Shown here piece by piece: positions 11,785 to 23,227 of a stretch of DNA of 64,000 nucleotides. The notes beneath the pieces are model-generated. The model searched no databases, was not told the DNA's origin, and saw only the letters and a program-made list of their open reading frames with translations. The stretch is taken from the NCBI RefSeq assembly GCF_963678975.1, contig NC_089274.1, forward strand, positions 23,893,133-23,957,132. The letters are read 5' to 3'. The position numbers and the translations under genes were made by a program. This stretch comes from Dysidea avara (taxonomy: Eukaryota > Porifera > Demospongiae > Dictyoceratida > Dysideidae). Each line of letters begins with the position of its first letter. Positions within the stretch are counted from its first letter, which is position 1.

Positions 11785-12354
11785 CAGCGTTGAAACCGGG
11801 TCGGGTCATCCGGGTCACATTTTCTCCTGGTCATCCGGGTCTGACCCGGTTTACAATTTATCCGGGTCTGACCCGGATTGGATCACGTGAGAAACGAAAT
11901 TGTTCGTTTGACGACGTGGAAACTTATAAACGCTATCGCGTAGCTCTTTCGTGAGCCACGCCCACTTATCGCATTACCAACATACGCTCAGCCACGCTCA
12001 TTTGTTAGTAAGTGTAGTATGTAGCACGAAATTGAGGGTATCTATGGTGAGGGGTAGCTATTGTCAGTAGGAGAAGACTTTTTTTTTTTTTTTTTTTTTG
12101 GTACAGCTAGGCTAAAGTTGCAATATTTACTCAACACGAATCGAACGCTCAAAATGTAGACTCGTTCGCTCGCTCGAGACTATAGCCGAAACACGTCTCG
12201 GCTTTAATTAATCCGGGTCACATCCGGGTCAAATCTAGTCTGGCGTAGCCGACCCGCGCAGGTAGGTTACGCGCGCGGGTCGGCTACGCCAGACTAGGTC
12301 AAATCCGGGTCAGTGGGTCATCCGGGTCAGCAGTAGTGACCGGTTTCAACGTTG
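11785..12354. mobile_element. hAT-type MITE nested in the 11648-13040 element
   Basis: The ends are CAGCGTTGAAACCGG and the inverse of CAACGTTGAAACCGG. The 8-base target duplication GTGTAATG is at 11777-11784 and 12355-12362. Subterminal regions are packed with CCGGGTCA and GACCCGG repeats, probable transposase-binding repeats. A T-run of about 18 lies near 12080. It hosts the 61-base element at 12236. Confidence 0.9.
12236..12296. mobile_element. 61-base hairpin MITE with 9-base target duplication
   Basis: It is almost entirely inverted repeat: the left arm TAGTCTGGCGTAGCCGACCC continues CGCGC, a short loop follows, then the inverse arm. It is flanked by GGTCAAATC at 12227-12235 and 12297-12305. 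The termini match the larger elements at 38772 and 51838, which also have 9-base duplications. The duplication length is typical of Mutator-like elements. Confidence 0.88.
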
Positions 12355-12465
12355 GTGTAATGGCACAGCACAACAATTGATAAAGCTTGCATACATCTTT
12401 CAAGGAAAGATTTACAGAGGTAACATGAGCCCTAGGTCTCTTCAAAACTTGTTAAAAAGATCGAT

Positions 12466-12520
12466 ATACTCTAATAGAGCAGTCAGGTTTATATTCTGAT
12501 AGAGCAGTCAGGTATACTCC
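12466..12520. repeat. Cluster of dispersed CTCTATTAGAG motifs
   Basis: Three copies of ACTCTAATAGAGCAGTCA or a close variant lie within 55 bases. The near-palindromic core (CTCTATTAGAG / CTCTAATAGAG) recurs across the window, for example at about 247, 2390, 2417, 7787, 7819, 13375, 22885, 46925, 58785 and 60790. Its function is unknown. Confidence 0.6.
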
Positions 12521-13040
12521 AATAGAACATGCATGTTAATATATCCATGTCCACATGAAGTTTTCCAGACATTCTAACATTAAATGCAAAACTTAGCATG
12601 ACCTTATACTGCTATAGCTTTGGTGTGCAGTGTTTAAAGATATAGAGCTCCAGTAATTTATCACTTGTGTTATGCAAAATGAATTCATGCTATGCATATT
12701 TGTATAGTTATATTGTTTTGATTGTAAGCCATTCCATTTGTATCAGTGGATTCATGGCTCTTATACCACAGTGAGATAACTATCACTTACAGATTACTAT
12801 GTGTCTCTATGTGTTATGCTGTCTGTTTCCACTAGGTGGCTTTATCTAGTACTATACCTTCATCGCGGGGCACTTATATGCATCACAATTAATGTACTTT
12901 TTGCATAATTTGCTGAGTTTTGATTCATTAAAATATTGAAAGTCTCTCAGCGGCTGGCGGCTGTGCCCCCAGACCCCTGCTTCTGATAACTCAATGCTGG
13001 TGCTGGAACCCCCCTTCAAAAAATCCTGGCTACGTCCCTG

Positions 13041-14504
13041 GGAAGGGATGATGATTTGCTTATGTGCTGTATCTGACTATCTGTACACACGCATACACGC
13101 ACACATAGTAACTAGATCTTACGTTACTTCCAGCACTTTTTGGCTGTATCAGCGGTCCATAATTTTCCAAGTCAAATCCTAACTCCAACAACTGTTCCCT
13201 GATCACAGGCACACCATAGTCAGTGCAACACAAGGTTGCTGCATCAGTTGAGGAGAACAACCAGTTATGAACAGTATATGGTGCAATCTAGAGCTTAATT
13301 AAGTCATTGACAACTTACAAAAACTGTTGTCTTACTAAATCTGTTCTATTAGAACAAACCATCTTGTTTGCACTGACTGCTCTATTAGATTAATATAGAG
13401 CAATACAGAGAAGTATGTAAATCTCAATTAACTGAAACCTCAAATAGAGGCAACTGCTTAATTAGGGTTGTGTATAGGAAATTAGAATAAATAAACAAAT
13501 AGGCTTCAATTACTATGCACTATTCATGTAACTTTTAGCTGAATCCTATCATACATTACAGTACATGTATATGTACCTCAAATCTCTGACCCACAATTGT
13601 AAAAATAATATCTCTTGTAGTAAAGTTTCTGTCAGAGGTCTTTAACCTGCAAAGCGATGTGAATGGATGGCACAAAGGTTGGGGTTACTTCCTTACCAGC
13701 TTTAATAGGTTAATTTACCATGCTAGTATAGCGTCGTAGCCCCAAAAATTGGCGATATTGTGCACTTTTTCATAAAACCATGAAACTTTCCACATAAATA
13801 GTACTCCTCCTGACATGTAATTTTAGATATAGTGCCATCGCTGAGTTGATCATTGGTGACTTTTACGGCCATTTTTGTACAGAAAATTAATCATTATTGT
13901 CTTTAACTCCCTGAGGCAGTAATTAACTTGTAAAAACATGGTATCAAACAATAGATCTTGTTGATAGAAACAACTTGGTTTTTATTTGAAATCAATAGGT
14001 GATTTCATTACAAAGTTATGATCATTTTTACTAGTTGCAAAATGTGATAAATTTACCTGCCCTCGAGGTGTGAATTACCTGTGGGCAGATAATTATGCAT
14101 AAATTTATCAAATTTTGCAGCTAATAACAATACTCATAACTTAAGAATGAAATCACCTATTGACTTCAAATAAAAACCAAGTTGTTTCTATCAGCAAGAT
14201 CAAATGGCAGTAAAGGTCACCAAAGGTCAAATCAGCGATGGCACTATATCTGAAAATACATGTATTGAGGACTACTATTTATGTGGAAAGTTTCATGGCT
14301 TTATGAAAAAGTGCACAATTTTTTGGTTGTGCCGCTATACTATGCTATAATATTATGTTTCTGGTAGGTGGGAGGAAAGCATGGCATTACATCCTTCTGC
14401 ACTACAGAGAAATCTTCATATACAAGCTTCTCCACTGTAATGAGGTATTCTCCCAACCAAGCAACACCATATCATTCCTGTCTCTAGGAATGTGTTTTTG
14501 AAAC
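13041..14504 (-). pseudogene. EXOC3: EXOC3 middle exons, interrupted
   Basis: Exons: 13046-13072 (5' half of the split exon), 13123-13287 (IAPYTVHNW ... LGFDLENYGPLIQP, matching human VDVGTLEPLLSP), 13577-13646 (SDRNFTTRDIIFTIVGQRFE) and about 14347-14504. The last reads AWLGEYLITVEKLVYEDF then VMPCFPPTYQK, matching human MWLVRHLEIIRKYVLDDL and VQCFPPHYE. Two faults are visible. First, RDRNDMV and AWLGEYL are in different frames, as if one base were lost near 14460. Second, the 617-base MITE at 13725-14341 sits two bases before this exon's donor. Removing the MITE and one target copy gives a phase-2 end (GCATG/GTAAAT) that joins the next exon correctly. As written, this copy could not make full-length EXOC3. 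Confidence 0.75.
13725..14341. mobile_element. Fold-back MITE in an EXOC3 exon
   Basis: The ends are AGTATAGCGTCGTAGCC and the inverse of AGTATAGCGGCAC, flanked by ATGCT at 13720-13724 and 14342-14346. Long arms are palindromic; for example AAACTTTCCACATAAATAGT is near 13785 and inverted near 14280. A second inner inverted pair surrounds TTGTTTCTATCA. There is no ORF. Confidence 0.8.
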
Positions 14505-14519
14505 CTGCAACAGTAGCAA

Positions 14520-15360
14520 ACCAAGAGGGAATACACACACATATGAGACAGACCATGCATTGGCATCCACATGTGTATATTTAGAATGACTGTTGGCAGC
14601 CTTACTGTATAGCTCAAATAAACAACTTTTCTCAGAAGACATTTACCAATATTGAATATAATTATACTGCACTATATACATACATACAATATACTTTGTA
14701 TAAACATTAGAAACAATAACTGAGTGTAATATAAAATGTGCAGTTTGCAGCTACATCTCCACATTACCGTTTGTTTTCCTTTAGCTACACATACTCTTTC
14801 CTTCTTGCTACAATATTTTGTTTCTTTGATAGTACAGAATGCCACCAACGTTTGCCTAATTGGGTAAACCTCTAAAGATACACTGCATTAGATGATAGTT
14901 GCATTATAGAGTTCATAATTAGCCTTTAATATTTTAAGTACTGAAATACCAGTACACAGAAAATTTTGTCCTCTGTTCCCACAAATTGCATAGCTGCCAA
15001 ATGAAGCTAAAGTTTAATAAATATAATGATGCATGTGATTATTATGTCATACCGACATGATATCACCTTATAATCATCATTTTTTACCACATAAATGCAT
15101 AGATTTGGCACACAACTGCACCAACCATTCCAAAGAATCCGCCAGCTACATCTAGAGCCAATTTAGTAAGAGAGTGACAATTACTGATAAATTCCCTAAA
15201 TATTAGATTATCTCTACAAGGCATGTTTTATGACATGACCTGAAATGTAAGGTTAATGTAAGGTTTTGATCACTTGAACTGTGTTTAATTAATCAGAATG
15301 TCATTCATCTAAATCAAACTTAGCAGGGAGGTTTTACTTTAAAATGGCATGCAATAAATT
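14520..15360. other. AT-rich stretch without a recognised gene
   Basis: No exon supported by protein similarity was found. A short minus-strand frame near 15180-15090 (ALDVAGGFFGMVGAVV) looks like a membrane segment but has no partner exons, so it was not called. Confidence 0.5.
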
Positions 15361-15361
15361 A

Positions 15362-15470
15362 CCCTGTGTGTCAAGCGTCTGAGTTGTGTATAGCATCTGG
15401 TGCACTCTCAACAATACTAGGATTTTAAAGTACACCTTCTGAGATTGAATTAGAGGCTTGACACACAGGG
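15362..15470. mobile_element. 109-base fold-back element
   Basis: CCCTGTGTGTCAAG at the left end is exactly inverted at the right end (CTTGACACACAGGG). No clear target duplication was seen. A 98-codon minus-strand ORF downstream (15640-15936) has no recognised relatives and was not called. Confidence 0.55.
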
Positions 15471-16558
15471 CAAACAAGAGTTGTAGGACTTAACTGGGCA
15501 AGTAACTGGCACTATCTCCAGATTGGCTGACAGCATGCATACACTTTGTCCCCATGGGTGGGCATAATACATTAGCATGCTCTGGGCATCTATGTCATAC
15601 GGATGTCCAGAGCATATGATGTATTAGTATCATCAAGAGTTAATAATAGTGGAGGGCTGTTATTTGTATCATTGATGGATTCTGGGTATATGATACACTG
15701 GCAGGCTTTGCATCAGTGATGGCGCCAATCCCAAAAGTACCCAGGACTGGACTTTGTGATCTTTCCATGCTGATGTCCATGCATTGCATCAAAATAACAC
15801 CGAGCTTTAGAACCACTTGCTTACTTTGCTCAATTAACATTTTACGGAACCCTGCATTGTTGCTAATGTGCTTGCCTAAAATATAGTTTGAAACTGGGCA
15901 TTGAAATTGTTCTAATTTCTTACTGTGTTGTATCAATACCTCAGCTCTATTAAGCCTCAGGTTTTATGACCAAGGCTTAAATTGAAGCTGATAAAAACCT
16001 AAATACTTTAATAGAACAGTCAAATATGCATACATGCTAGAACATCCCCACACTCTTACTTCAGATTCCTGTGCTTCATAAATTTTGCTGCAACACCCCA
16101 GTTAACACACCCCTTGTGAAATCCTAGATTTGCCACTGTACTCAGGTTATCAACCAGCTAAAGTTTGGTGAGCATGTTTACATCCATCATGTTGCTATAT
16201 TTAAAGAATCCAAACTCTAAGACTCATATGTACGTATATACAACATATACATATGGAACTTTCAGAAACCAAGAAAATTACTTAATGCAAGGAGCACAAT
16301 AATTATGTGTAACTAACACAACTTGTGGCATGCTCATCATCAGTCATTTATTGGATTACAAGATATTGTTGTACTTCTTACCTGCATGGCATGGCATTCT
16401 ATACAACTCATGTTTATGAAGACCACTACACTAAGAAAGCATATTATAATCATTTACTACTACCATTTAGATTTTGTGCACAAAAACTGTTCTATGCAAA
16501 AAAAAAATCAGGCTTACTTTACCACAATGCTAATCAAGTTGAACTTCTGTCAATTGTG

Positions 16559-17196
16559 TTTGGTAAGTGTACAGGCTCCCAGAGTTTTTATTTAATTTAT
16601 TTTTTTGTGTTAGCTTTCAACTTGACTATATTGTTCTTTACTTATTGTGCATGCACTAAGTTTAAACCACAAGATTTTCCCACCATACAAAACCTATAAA
16701 ATCAGGCACACTGGACCCTGTACTATCACACCCCTGCCTGGAAGTGGAAAGTAAGGAACCCTAACTATAGGCGCAACCTCTTCTAGACACAAAAAGAAAA
16801 TTATTAACACCACAGGTGGGTTGGGAGGGCAAGTCAAGTGTGGTATGCTCACAACTAGGCACCCAAAACCAGATTTAATGGCTATACGGGCTCACTATTC
16901 TTTGCGGTTGCAAGTACCATACCAGTGCTCTGAGTACCCGGCACAACTATCAGGCAAATCATTCGCCAGTAACTCAGTTTAAATTATATAACTTTAACCA
17001 ACCTCTATCAACTGATGGTGGTGGTTATTTTGGTAGGTGTACATGCAGGGTCCCAGAGATTTTGTATTAACCTTCCACTTTCAACTTGATTGTATCATTC
17101 TTTACTATTATGCATGCACAAAGTCTAAAGGCAACCCTACAACAAAACATAATAAAGTAAACCACAAGATTTTACAAAACCTTTAAAATCAGGCCA
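16559..17196. repeat. Tandem duplicated block, unit about 470 bases
   Basis: About 150 bases at 16559-16711 (starting TTGGTAAGTGTACA, ending TATAAAATCAGGC) recur at 17031-17196 in diverged form with small insertions. No coding signal was seen. The interval 17200-17858 holds nothing I recognise. Confidence 0.6.
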
Positions 17197-17858
17197 CAGG
17201 AAGGCTAATTTCCCCCCATAGCCTTTAGACTGCTGGTCTAAAGTGTGTTTATATACACAGTGTATGCATTAGACCATTATTGATATATATGTTTACAAAA
17301 CAGGAAACACTGCCCATGCTGCATTATTTTACCACTGCACAGAAAATGTGTGTATAATGTCAACTGGTAGCTACGTGCATGCCGATAAATTTAGAGGGAA
17401 AGAGATATATAATCACATCAGCATAAATGTGCAGTTACTGCACTATTAGCTAACATAGCTGGAACTAGATGTAACCAAATAATTATACAGAATAACTTAG
17501 TCCATGCCTGCTTTTTGTGGCTTGACACATTTTGTTTGCCTGTATATAGTTATAAAATTATTCATGCCTATTACTCACAACATATGTACTGCTAACAGGT
17601 CATAAATTTTTTAACCTGCAATTACAGCCACCATAAACATGAGAAAATAAGACAGTCATAACCAGCAGCAGTTCATCTAGCACAAATCCATCATCCAATA
17701 ATCCAATGTGGCTAATTAATCAAAGTAACGTAACTTATTAATAGAAAATGTTGTGTATCAGAGTATTGGAATTTAATTATAGACAAATGAACATCATGCA
17801 ACATAATAATAATACATTAAGCACACAATTTGTTGTTGTTAAGCTACAATGATTGGGT

Positions 17859-19558
17859 TTAATCTATACACCAAAATTTAGCTTGAGAAACTTCATGATA
17901 CTTGTAGTTGTAAAAACAACGCTGCACTGGTGACTCTTCAATGAATGATAATGACAACAAAGTGTCAATTTGCAGATCTTGCTGTGAAATTGATAAGCTT
18001 ATTGCTCTATTGTTCTTTACAGAAACAGTCGTGTTTATTATTAGGTCCTTAACTGGAGTTCGTGTAGACACTAATATGGTTGTAACAGCACGTGGAAGTC
18101 CACTATTGTGATACAACAATCTGTAACTGACAAGGTCAGTAATGCTATCTTCAACTTCTACAATATATGTATATATGAATTTTGGTACAAATGGACATAA
18201 AAAATGATGACAAAATTCTTCCTCACTAGTAAAGAATTGCCCAATCTCAAACTGTGATGAATACTTGTTGACAAGAGCTAATGCACTAGGAACATCTTTT
18301 GATGTCATTTCCCTCCAACCGGACATTTTAGAAGCACTAAACAGCAGATATTGTGCAGGATGAAAAGCAACACAACTCCAGGTAGTAATCATTGCCACAG
18401 GCTTCAAGAAACTATACTTAAAGCCCAGCAACATCTGATTAACTTGATTTATATTAGCCCTTCGCATTAATTCCTTATACAATACATACCAAAGTCTCTT
18501 TTTACTTTCATATTTTATGTGACAAGTAATTTTAGGATATAGAAAGGTAACCGATACTCCTCCAACACTCACACAAATAGGATAAGCCAACACTACACCT
18601 ACAAGTTCACCATTAGTTGTTCTGATACCAAATTGCCACTCGCTCCTTGTGTGGGGGTGTGTGGTAAAATAATAAAACATCATAGAATTCATAGAGACAT
18701 TTTCATTGATATTCATGAACTTAATGACCTCTTCAGCATTACTACTATTTAGTGTAACCCACTGAAATCCTTTTTGTAATGAGTATGGCTCTTGTCTAAC
18801 ATGTTCTGGTAATGGTTCAATAGGACCAACCTCCCCTACCTCTTGTCCACGCCACAAAATAGGAATACCTGCATATTCATCTGCTTCCTCACAGACCAGA
18901 GACTTGACTGCTAATGATGACAACTCATCATGGTTCCTCTTCATTGAAGTATATGCTCGGTAAACTAGTTCTGGTGGTATGAACCATGTCAGTTCAACAC
19001 AACCTGTTTTAATGCAAAACAAAGCTAATTCTCCTTCATCTATGTCCAACACCTCCCTTTCAATTTTATATTTATGCTGCAGCAAGTCAAAAACAGTTAG
19101 ATCTCTTGGATGTTTATCAAATTTTTCTTCTAACTTTGTAAACCTTGTCATTGGCTTTATAAATATACAAGGAATTAATTCACTGATCTTTTTTGGATAA
19201 TATGCTTCTTTGAAGTGTTCTAACCATTCTATTGCCTCAGGTGACCCAGTTGCATATGTAAGTGCTTCAAGTAATCTAGTATCAAACCAGTTCCAGTATT
19301 CAGATTGAGCTAGTAAGTCCAGCAGCTCATCAAGTGTACTAGTACGTTTTATTTTTGGTACTAGTTTTCTAGGAAGATTACTTCCTAGAGTATTGATCCT
19401 TTGGACACAAGCTCTTCGTAGCTGTGCAAAATTAGCAGTTTCCAAAATGCTTTCAACTGCCGTTGTGGTTCTTGCAAAGGCTGCATTAATATTTAAACCT
19501 TTTGAAAATTTAACTAGCTTTGATGTACTTTGTCTGACCAGATCAGAAGATGGTGATG
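17859..19558 (-). CDS. CARD-NMT copy C, exon 2: adaptor-like domain plus N-myristoyltransferase-like domain
   Basis: This is a single open exon of 1700 bases (565 codons and a stop). It begins at an ATTAG/CATCACC acceptor with two bases completing a split codon, and there is no ATG near its 5' end, so it needs an upstream exon. Residue numbers here run from the first in-frame TTG at 19445. Order: Ser/Thr-rich linker; helical domain with LDELLDLLAQSEYWNWFDTR (about 38-57) and GCVELTW (148-154), of a type I recall in sponge and cnidarian signalling proteins; then an NMT-like module from about 194 to 528. NMT signatures: VRQEPYSLQKGFQW, WQFGIR, LVGVVLAYP, KELMRR, LKPV, and a tail FYNYKYHEVSQAKFWCID ending where NMTs end. 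True NMTs join myristate to N-terminal glycine. Here the acyl-CoA loop (human LRSKRVAP) reads YESKKRLW, so activity is doubtful. Confidence 0.85.
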
Positions 19559-19559
19559 C

Positions 19560-20320
19560 TAATGTTTAAAAGTCACAGTTAAACACAGTAGTATACAGCA
19601 ATATTACACTATGTAAAATATGACTATAACTATACATATAGGAGTTTACCAAATCCTATGGATTAGGGAACATTTAACTCTGTAAACAGTGAGCTTCAAA
19701 CATGGCTGCCGTGTACGCTATATCAAGCCACACTACTGTGTGTAGTGTGGCCAAGAAAGCTGGCGTGTCACACTTTGAGTATATTGACAGGAAGAAAAAA
19801 AAGTGGCATTTTCACACGTGCATAGTTCCATGGCCCCTTTTCCAAAGCACTCCATTTTTGCATTATAGCTGTCTGCCAGGTGGAATAGATCACACAGCAA
19901 ATTGGATTAAATTCACAACAGCCTTTTGCGATATGGGTGTTCAAAGTTTCAGTGTATTTTTTGTTCAGTTTTTTCCTTCTTATGCTGTACAGGGGCTATG
20001 GGGGCTTCGATTTCTTTTTGCACACTTTGTGAAAATTGTTATAAAACATATATAAATGTGTAGTATATAAATGTGTAGTTTGATTGTCTTGATTTTTGGC
20101 ACAAATGAAGAGTGTATAAAGATAAATTCATGTACCAAGTTTGCTGTGAATCTGATGAATATCCAAGGAGTTACGAGCATTATTCACGTAAAAAATACAA
20201 ACTTTTGTCACGGCTACACGGTAAACCGAGTATAGGAATAACTTGAAAATTAGTGTGTACATAGGCTGATCATCATAGCAGTGCCTTTTGATAGTTTGAA
20301 TAGCAATAGAGCTACAGCTA
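19560..20320. other. 5' part of the CARD-NMT copy C intron, no gene recognised
   Basis: This stretch and the region up to 23897 form the inferred 4.3 kb intron. Plus-strand ORFs such as 19702-20055 have no recognisable protein features. Confidence 0.5.
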
Positions 20321-20324
20321 CAAA

Positions 20325-20438
20325 GTAATAAAGCATATCAATTATCATCTGAAAAGTGAAGTATCCATTACATTGTTGTCAGTAATAAAGCATATCAATT
20401 ATCATCTGAAAAGTGAAGTATCCATTACATTGTTGTCA
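20325..20438. repeat. 57-base tandem repeat, two copies plus a third nearby
   Basis: The unit starting GTAATAAAGCATATCAATTA occurs at 20325-20381 and 20382-20438. A third partial copy is at about 20535-20590, followed by a second version of the same downstream sequence (CCCATTACACAGCA). Confidence 0.85.
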
Positions 20439-20639
20439 GCTATGTTCAACCCATTACACAGCATTTCAAATCAACAACTGTTCGAAAAGCACCTCTGCAA
20501 TTCATGCATACCAAAAGAAAGAAATGGGCCGCGCTCCCCAGTTATATCAATTATCATCTGAAAAGTGAAGTATCCATTACGCTTTGTTGTTGGCTATGTT
20601 AAACCCATTACACAGCAGTACAAATCAAGAACTGTTCAA

Positions 20640-21145
20640 AAAATACCTCTGCAATCAAAGTAGCCACTATGAAAAATACAGACGATTTTTGTTACAAAGG
20701 GAAGCCATCACGTGCTACTGCCAAATCAACACTTTTTGCTGTCAGTAAAGGTGAATGGGACACAAAGGAGGACACCGGTAAGTCCATGAAGAATGCATTG
20801 TACATACTGCAGTATGCCAAAAGGCACCTCTCGGGCTGAAGCAACATTGAATAGTGAAAAAATCAAGCCCGTAGCCTTAACCGTTATTGAGTTATGCTTG
20901 TCTGAAGGCATCAGTCAGGCAGTCAGTAGAAAATTCCGTTAAATAAATATTTTTAAAAATTCCATAGCAACTTGTTGCAAGTGTTTCAGGTTGATACGAA
21001 AGCTTGTTTGGGTTTAGTTTTACCTAACCAATACTGCCTCATTGTCGTCTAGGAAAATTGAGGCTGGTTTTTGGGCGATGTTATTTCATGGGCCATGCCT
21101 ACTCCTTAGTGGTTCCTACTATACAGCACCATTGCACTGTATGAT
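20640..21145. repeat. Dispersed repeat family R1, copy 1
   Basis: It shares CCTCTGCAATCAA, GGGACACA(A/G)AGGA(G/A)GAC, TCCATAGCAAC and GAGGCTGGTTTTTGGG with the stretches at about 45830-46330 and 53095-53300. No long ORF is present. It looks like a decayed element, possibly an ancient retroposon. Confidence 0.6.
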
Positions 21146-21559
21146 ATCCACTATAAAACTGCAATTGTCACTGCAAGTTCAAAGGTGTCACCAGTGCCAT
21201 AATTTGCATATGGCACAGCTGCAGACTGCAGCGAATGCATATAGCTTATAATGCACTGGTTATGGTTTTGCAGACCACAATGAGTGCATCATAAGTTACA
21301 ATACACTGACCGCAGTGCAATATACAGATATTGCACTGGCTGCGGTTTTGTGCAGCATTGCACAAGTGCCAGCAGCCAAGACCACTATGACACCTCACCT
21401 AATAGGTGGAAAGACGCCTCACGGTTCACTTGCATACTTTTATAGCCTAACATGTAAAAGTTGATTGTGGGATCATAGCGTCACCAGATGCCACTGGATC
21501 AAAGGTCAACCAAGCAGCTAATGATGGTCGAAAAAGCCAACACGGTGGCCAAAACTCTA

Positions 21560-21621
21560 ATCCACACACACACATGCGCACGCGCGTATGCACGCACACA
21601 CACACACACAAACGCATGCAT

Positions 21622-21656
<35 letters not shown>

Positions 21657-21701
21657 CATGCATGCATGCACACACACACACACACAAACGCATGCATGCA
21701 T

Positions 21702-21780
<79 letters not shown>
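21560..21780. repeat. Compound (CA)n / GCATGCATGCA microsatellite
   Basis: CA runs are broken by AAACGCATGCATGCA blocks, ending in an uninterrupted CA array of about 75 bases. All open frames across it (Thr-His or Val-Cys repeats) are artefacts. Confidence 0.95.
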
Positions 21781-21782
<2 letters not shown>

Positions 21783-22955
21783 ATAAACATGCTTATAAAC
21801 CTTACTAGTCTGATGACATGAAAGTTTAGATTAAACCGTACTCTCCACCTTTGGCAATGGGTCAATAAAACTATTATATTCTAAATAATTTTCACCATTA
21901 CATTTAATTGTGGCAGCCAGTTTTTGTCTTACCACTAGATTCGAGTTTAGCCAGTGTACATAGTAATAATTAGACTAGTAGTGGTTCAGTAGTTAGGTTT
22001 TGTTTACTTAAATCGTCTATTAGCTGCTTTTCTTTGTTCGATAGAACAATCACAGGCATCGTATGCTGAGTACTACACAATGATTGAGAGCCGAACACAG
22101 TGAATGCAGGTTAGTACTATATCAAACAGTACGGTCGTACCGTTTAAGTAGGGATCCATGTGAAATTTTTGCGTGCCACCCAAAATTCTGCCTTTAAAAA
22201 TCATCCTAGAGATATCTTATGAGACGAAAATCAACTTTACGGAATAGTACTAGTCCATATAATACATAAAACAGCATTAAATACAACAAAACACTTACAG
22301 GTGGCCGGATACAGAATTTTTAAAAATCACCAAAACTTGAATTTTAGACTGACTGCCTGCCTGACTGACCAGTCACAAGCCTAGAGGCCAAATGAAGCAG
22401 TGCACGGCCACCATTTTATGCCACAATAATAAACTCACCAGTGGGATGTGCCTTTTGGGGTTCCGACGAGTGTGTGCCCTCTGCGCCTTGTCTTTTCTTT
22501 TATCTTCAATCAGGCTGCTTGTCTTCTTCTTCATCCAACGAAACCATATCGAGGCATTAATTTTCCATATCAGCACTTTCTTTAAGCAGCATAATAGACG
22601 CCATAAGATTATTTAAGGCGCTTAGACTATGCTACTGTACAGAGGTACCGATACTAGACAGCTTTCACGATAGGTAACAAGACCATGCCCATTCTTCATT
22701 CTATGCATTATTGATCTATCAATTGAGACCACAATGACACACCCCTTTTACGATAGCTGTATTTCAGTGACCACACACCTTCAAGTTGGAAGGCTGACTC
22801 GAGATACTCTAATCAGTAATTGACCGAAACTATGCCCCTTTTTGGGCAAGCGCACATCTTTGCAGGCTGATCGTGACTTGAGATACTCTAATACAGCAGT
22901 CATCCTAATAGAACAGTCACATGCTGTATGCCTTAACAAAAAACTAAACAAACTA

Positions 22956-23227
22956 GTATATTAAAAATTATAAATTTAAAAATATAAAGTAGGGATCCAA
23001 GCGATAAAAAGTAGTGAAACAAGAGATGAATGATGGTAGCTATTACAGCATAACTCGGTGGGAAATCCCTACTTTGACATGGTATAGTAATTGTTTTGTG
23101 TTCAATGCCAAAGTAGGGATTTCCCACCGAGTTATGCTGCAATAGCTACCATCATTCATCTCTTGTTTCACTACTTTTTATCGCTTGGATCCCTACTTTA
23201 TTTTTAAATTTATAATTTTTAATATAC
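22956..23227. mobile_element. TA-flanked palindromic MITE
   Basis: The arms of about 130 bases are near-perfect inverted repeats, starting GTATATTAAAAATTATAAAT, with AAGTAGGGATCC inside each arm. TA lies at both flanks (22954-22955, 23228-23229), suggesting Tc1/mariner-type mobilisation. It lies inside the CARD-NMT copy C intron. Confidence 0.8.

Larger units (their letters stand above)
11648..13040. mobile_element. CAGGGGCGTAG-ended DNA transposon inside an EXOC3 exon
   Basis: The ends are CAGGGGCGTAG and CTACGTCCCTG, flanked by GGAAG on both sides (11643-11647 and 13041-13045). It contains the nested elements at 11785-12354 and 12236-12296, G- and C-rich subterminal tracts, and ATTAGAG motifs. 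There is no transposase. The superfamily is not assigned, since a 5-base duplication is unusual for these ends. Related CAGGGGCG or TAGGGGCGTAG ends occur at 3456 and 27905. Confidence 0.7.

Noticed and set aside
15640-15936. 98-codon minus-strand ORF
   Set aside because: No recognised motif, no splice context, repeat-rich surroundings.
17859-19445. Start of the NMT-like protein at 19445
   Set aside because: The codon there is TTG and the frame continues upstream with conserved sequence to a splice acceptor at 19558, so this is not a start.
19702-20055. 117-codon plus-strand ORF near the CARD-NMT intron
   Set aside because: Low-complexity hydrophobic composition with no supporting similarity or splice context.
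20325-20600. CRISPR-like spaced repeats
   Set aside because: 57-base direct repeats in tandem without regular spacers, in a eukaryotic repeat setting.
21447-21865. Six long overlapping ORFs of Thr-His or Val-Cys repeats
   Set aside because: They are translations of the CA microsatellite.
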